Program-made: the position numbers and the translations under genes
Shown here: one piece after another, positions 63,355-64,000 of the stretch
Layout: each line of letters starts with the position of its first letter
Numbering within the stretch: the stretch's first letter is position 1
Assembly (NCBI GenBank): GCA_024280995.1
Contig: JAMXLM010000009.1
Location: 62,001 to 126,000, forward strand
DNA length: 64,000 nt
Reading direction: 5' to 3'
Origin: Candidatus Dormiibacterota bacterium
GTDB taxonomy: Bacteria; Chloroflexota; Dormibacteria; Dormibacterales; Dormibacteraceae
Notes under the pieces: generated by a model
Told to the model about the DNA's origin: nothing
Databases searched by the model: none
The model's input: the letters and a program-made list of their open reading frames with translations, nothing else

Positions 63355-63890
63355 GGCGGGGTGAGCTCCTTATCCCTGTGCGGGCGTGGATTTCGAACTG
63401 CGAGAAACACCACGATAGCGAGGCCGAGGGCGATTATCACGTCACCGATGCTGTAGGCCCCCGGCACCGGGGACAGCCGTATCCAATCGCCCAAGAAGGT
63501 CAGGTTGGTGTTGGGACCCATCAGCGTGTACTGACCGTACGTCCCGCGTGAGTTGAGGGAGCCGGCCGACTCGTGCGCCACCGGCATACGGGCGCCGTTG
63601 GCGGCGATCACGATCACGTTGAGAGCTCCGCCCACGCTCACGACCCAAACGCCACGAAGTCGCCGCCAGTGCCAGATCGTCCACGCGACGATCACGACCA
63701 GACCCAGAAGGTAGACGAACTGCGCGCCGTCGACGGCATTCAGCGGCGTGATCAGGATGGCGGCGCGGACGATCAGCGCCACGAGCACGAGCACCGGCCA
63801 GCGAAACCGCAGCCTCGCCAGGTTCTCGATTCGTCCACCGGTGAGCACGCCGAAGACGAGGCCGAGGACGATCGCGGCGATGAAGATCAA
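63351..63890 (-). CDS. DUF5317-like membrane protein
   Basis: 179 residues with about five membrane helices and a central LNSRGTYGQYTLMGPNTNLTFLGDWI loop, a pattern matching DUF5317 (unknown function). TTG start at 63890. It overlaps the ftsH-like start (GTGA) and follows the M20 amidohydrolase, so the order M20-DUF5317-FtsH-LT is one transcript. Confidence 0.75.
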   Translation of the reverse strand: MIFIAAIVLGLVFGVLTGGRIENLARLRFRWPVLVLVALIVRAAILITPLNAVDGAQFVYLLGLVVIVAWTIWHWRRLRGVWVVSVGGALNVIVIAANGARMPVAHESAGSLNSRGTYGQYTLMGPNTNLTFLGDWIRLSPVPGAYSIGDVIIALGLAIVVFLAVRNPRPHRDKELTPP

Positions 63891-63893
63891 TCG

Positions 63894-64000
63894 CTACGTT
63901 GCGGCGAGTCGGGACGCCGCTCCGGCGAGGACCTTGACTCCGACAGGAAATGCGGTTTCGTCGATGCGGAACCCGGGCGAGTGATGCGCTGGCGGAGTAT
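63894..64000 (-). CDS. M20-family amidohydrolase/peptidase, C-terminal fragment
   Basis: Only the last ~35 codons lie in the window. They read TPPAHHSPGFRIDETAFPVG and VKVLAGAASRLAAT, the characteristic HHSP-x-F-x-I-D-E tail of M20 aminoacylase/amidohydrolases, where the histidine is near the active site. Stop TAG at 63894-63896, 3 nt before the DUF5317-like TTG start. The rest lies beyond the window end. Confidence 0.8.
   Translation of the reverse strand, partial: TPPAHHSPGFRIDETAFPVGVKVLAGAASRLAAT

Overview
The window is gene-dense, GC-rich bacterial chromosome (by eye about two thirds G+C). It has short intergenic gaps, many 4-nt stop/start overlaps and frequent GTG and TTG starts. No phage, plasmid or rRNA genes are visible. 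The gene content is a molybdenum CO-dehydrogenase-type operon, classical menaquinone synthesis, F420/LLM-type oxidoreductase, YvcK, DUF5317-like and DUF5808-like proteins. That fits a soil Terrabacteria lineage such as Chloroflexota or Candidatus Dormibacterota. This placement is inference from gene content, not a phylogeny.

Layout. 1-4907: dnaB (5' truncated, interrupted by a LAGLIDADG intein), purA and an AlkZ-like glycosylase on the plus strand. 4916-10330: an RnfD-like membrane protein, a BNR-repeat surface protein, a RidA protein, a PAP2 phosphatase, YvcK and a small DUF5808-like protein. 10388-11119: tRNA-Gln(CTG) and a ribbon-helix-helix/MazF toxin-antitoxin pair. 11194-22901: small zinc-ribbon protein, lipoprotein, PlsC-like acyltransferase, VOC protein, orphan histidine kinase, two HhH-GPD glycosylases, PepF-type peptidase, APH-like kinase and a 2-oxoacid:ferredoxin oxidoreductase (korAB). 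23164-26001: the proton-translocating transhydrogenase pntAA-pntAB-pntB. 26206-31160: LLM oxidoreductase, tandem GNAT protein, and thiD-cytX behind a TPP riboswitch. 31184-41450: hydrolases, two TetR regulators, a DoxX-Rieske fusion, an EamA transporter, a cold-shock protein, another AlkA-like glycosylase, a methyltransferase and an amidase. 42022-49553: coxG divergent from coxSLM (form II-like, order S-L-M) and coxDEF, followed by nfo and a MocA-like cytidylyltransferase that could supply the molybdenum cofactor. 52269-58912: menB, menA, menH, menD and menF, then a MerR regulator. 59616-64000: a DHFR-family protein with a structured leader, a secreted lytic transglycosylase, an FtsH-like protease, a DUF5317-like protein and the tail of an M20 amidohydrolase.

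How the genes work together. KorAB, transhydrogenase, CoxSLM and menaquinone together suggest an aerobic or microaerophilic heterotroph. It would feed electrons from 2-oxoacids, NAD(P)H and possibly CO or another small substrate into a menaquinone pool. Four DNA glycosylase-type genes plus endonuclease IV form an unusually rich base-excision repair set for 64 kb.

The most unusual signal is non-coding. A foldback element of about 193-195 nt occurs twice (22957-23149 and 54954-55148), each time filling the gap between divergent genes. Its core is conserved, and its outer arms differ in sequence yet still pair in both copies. A separate structured leader at 60174-60291 (minus strand) buries the ribosome-binding site of a DHFR-family gene in a perfect 10-bp stem. 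Several genes also appear to start at non-canonical codons.
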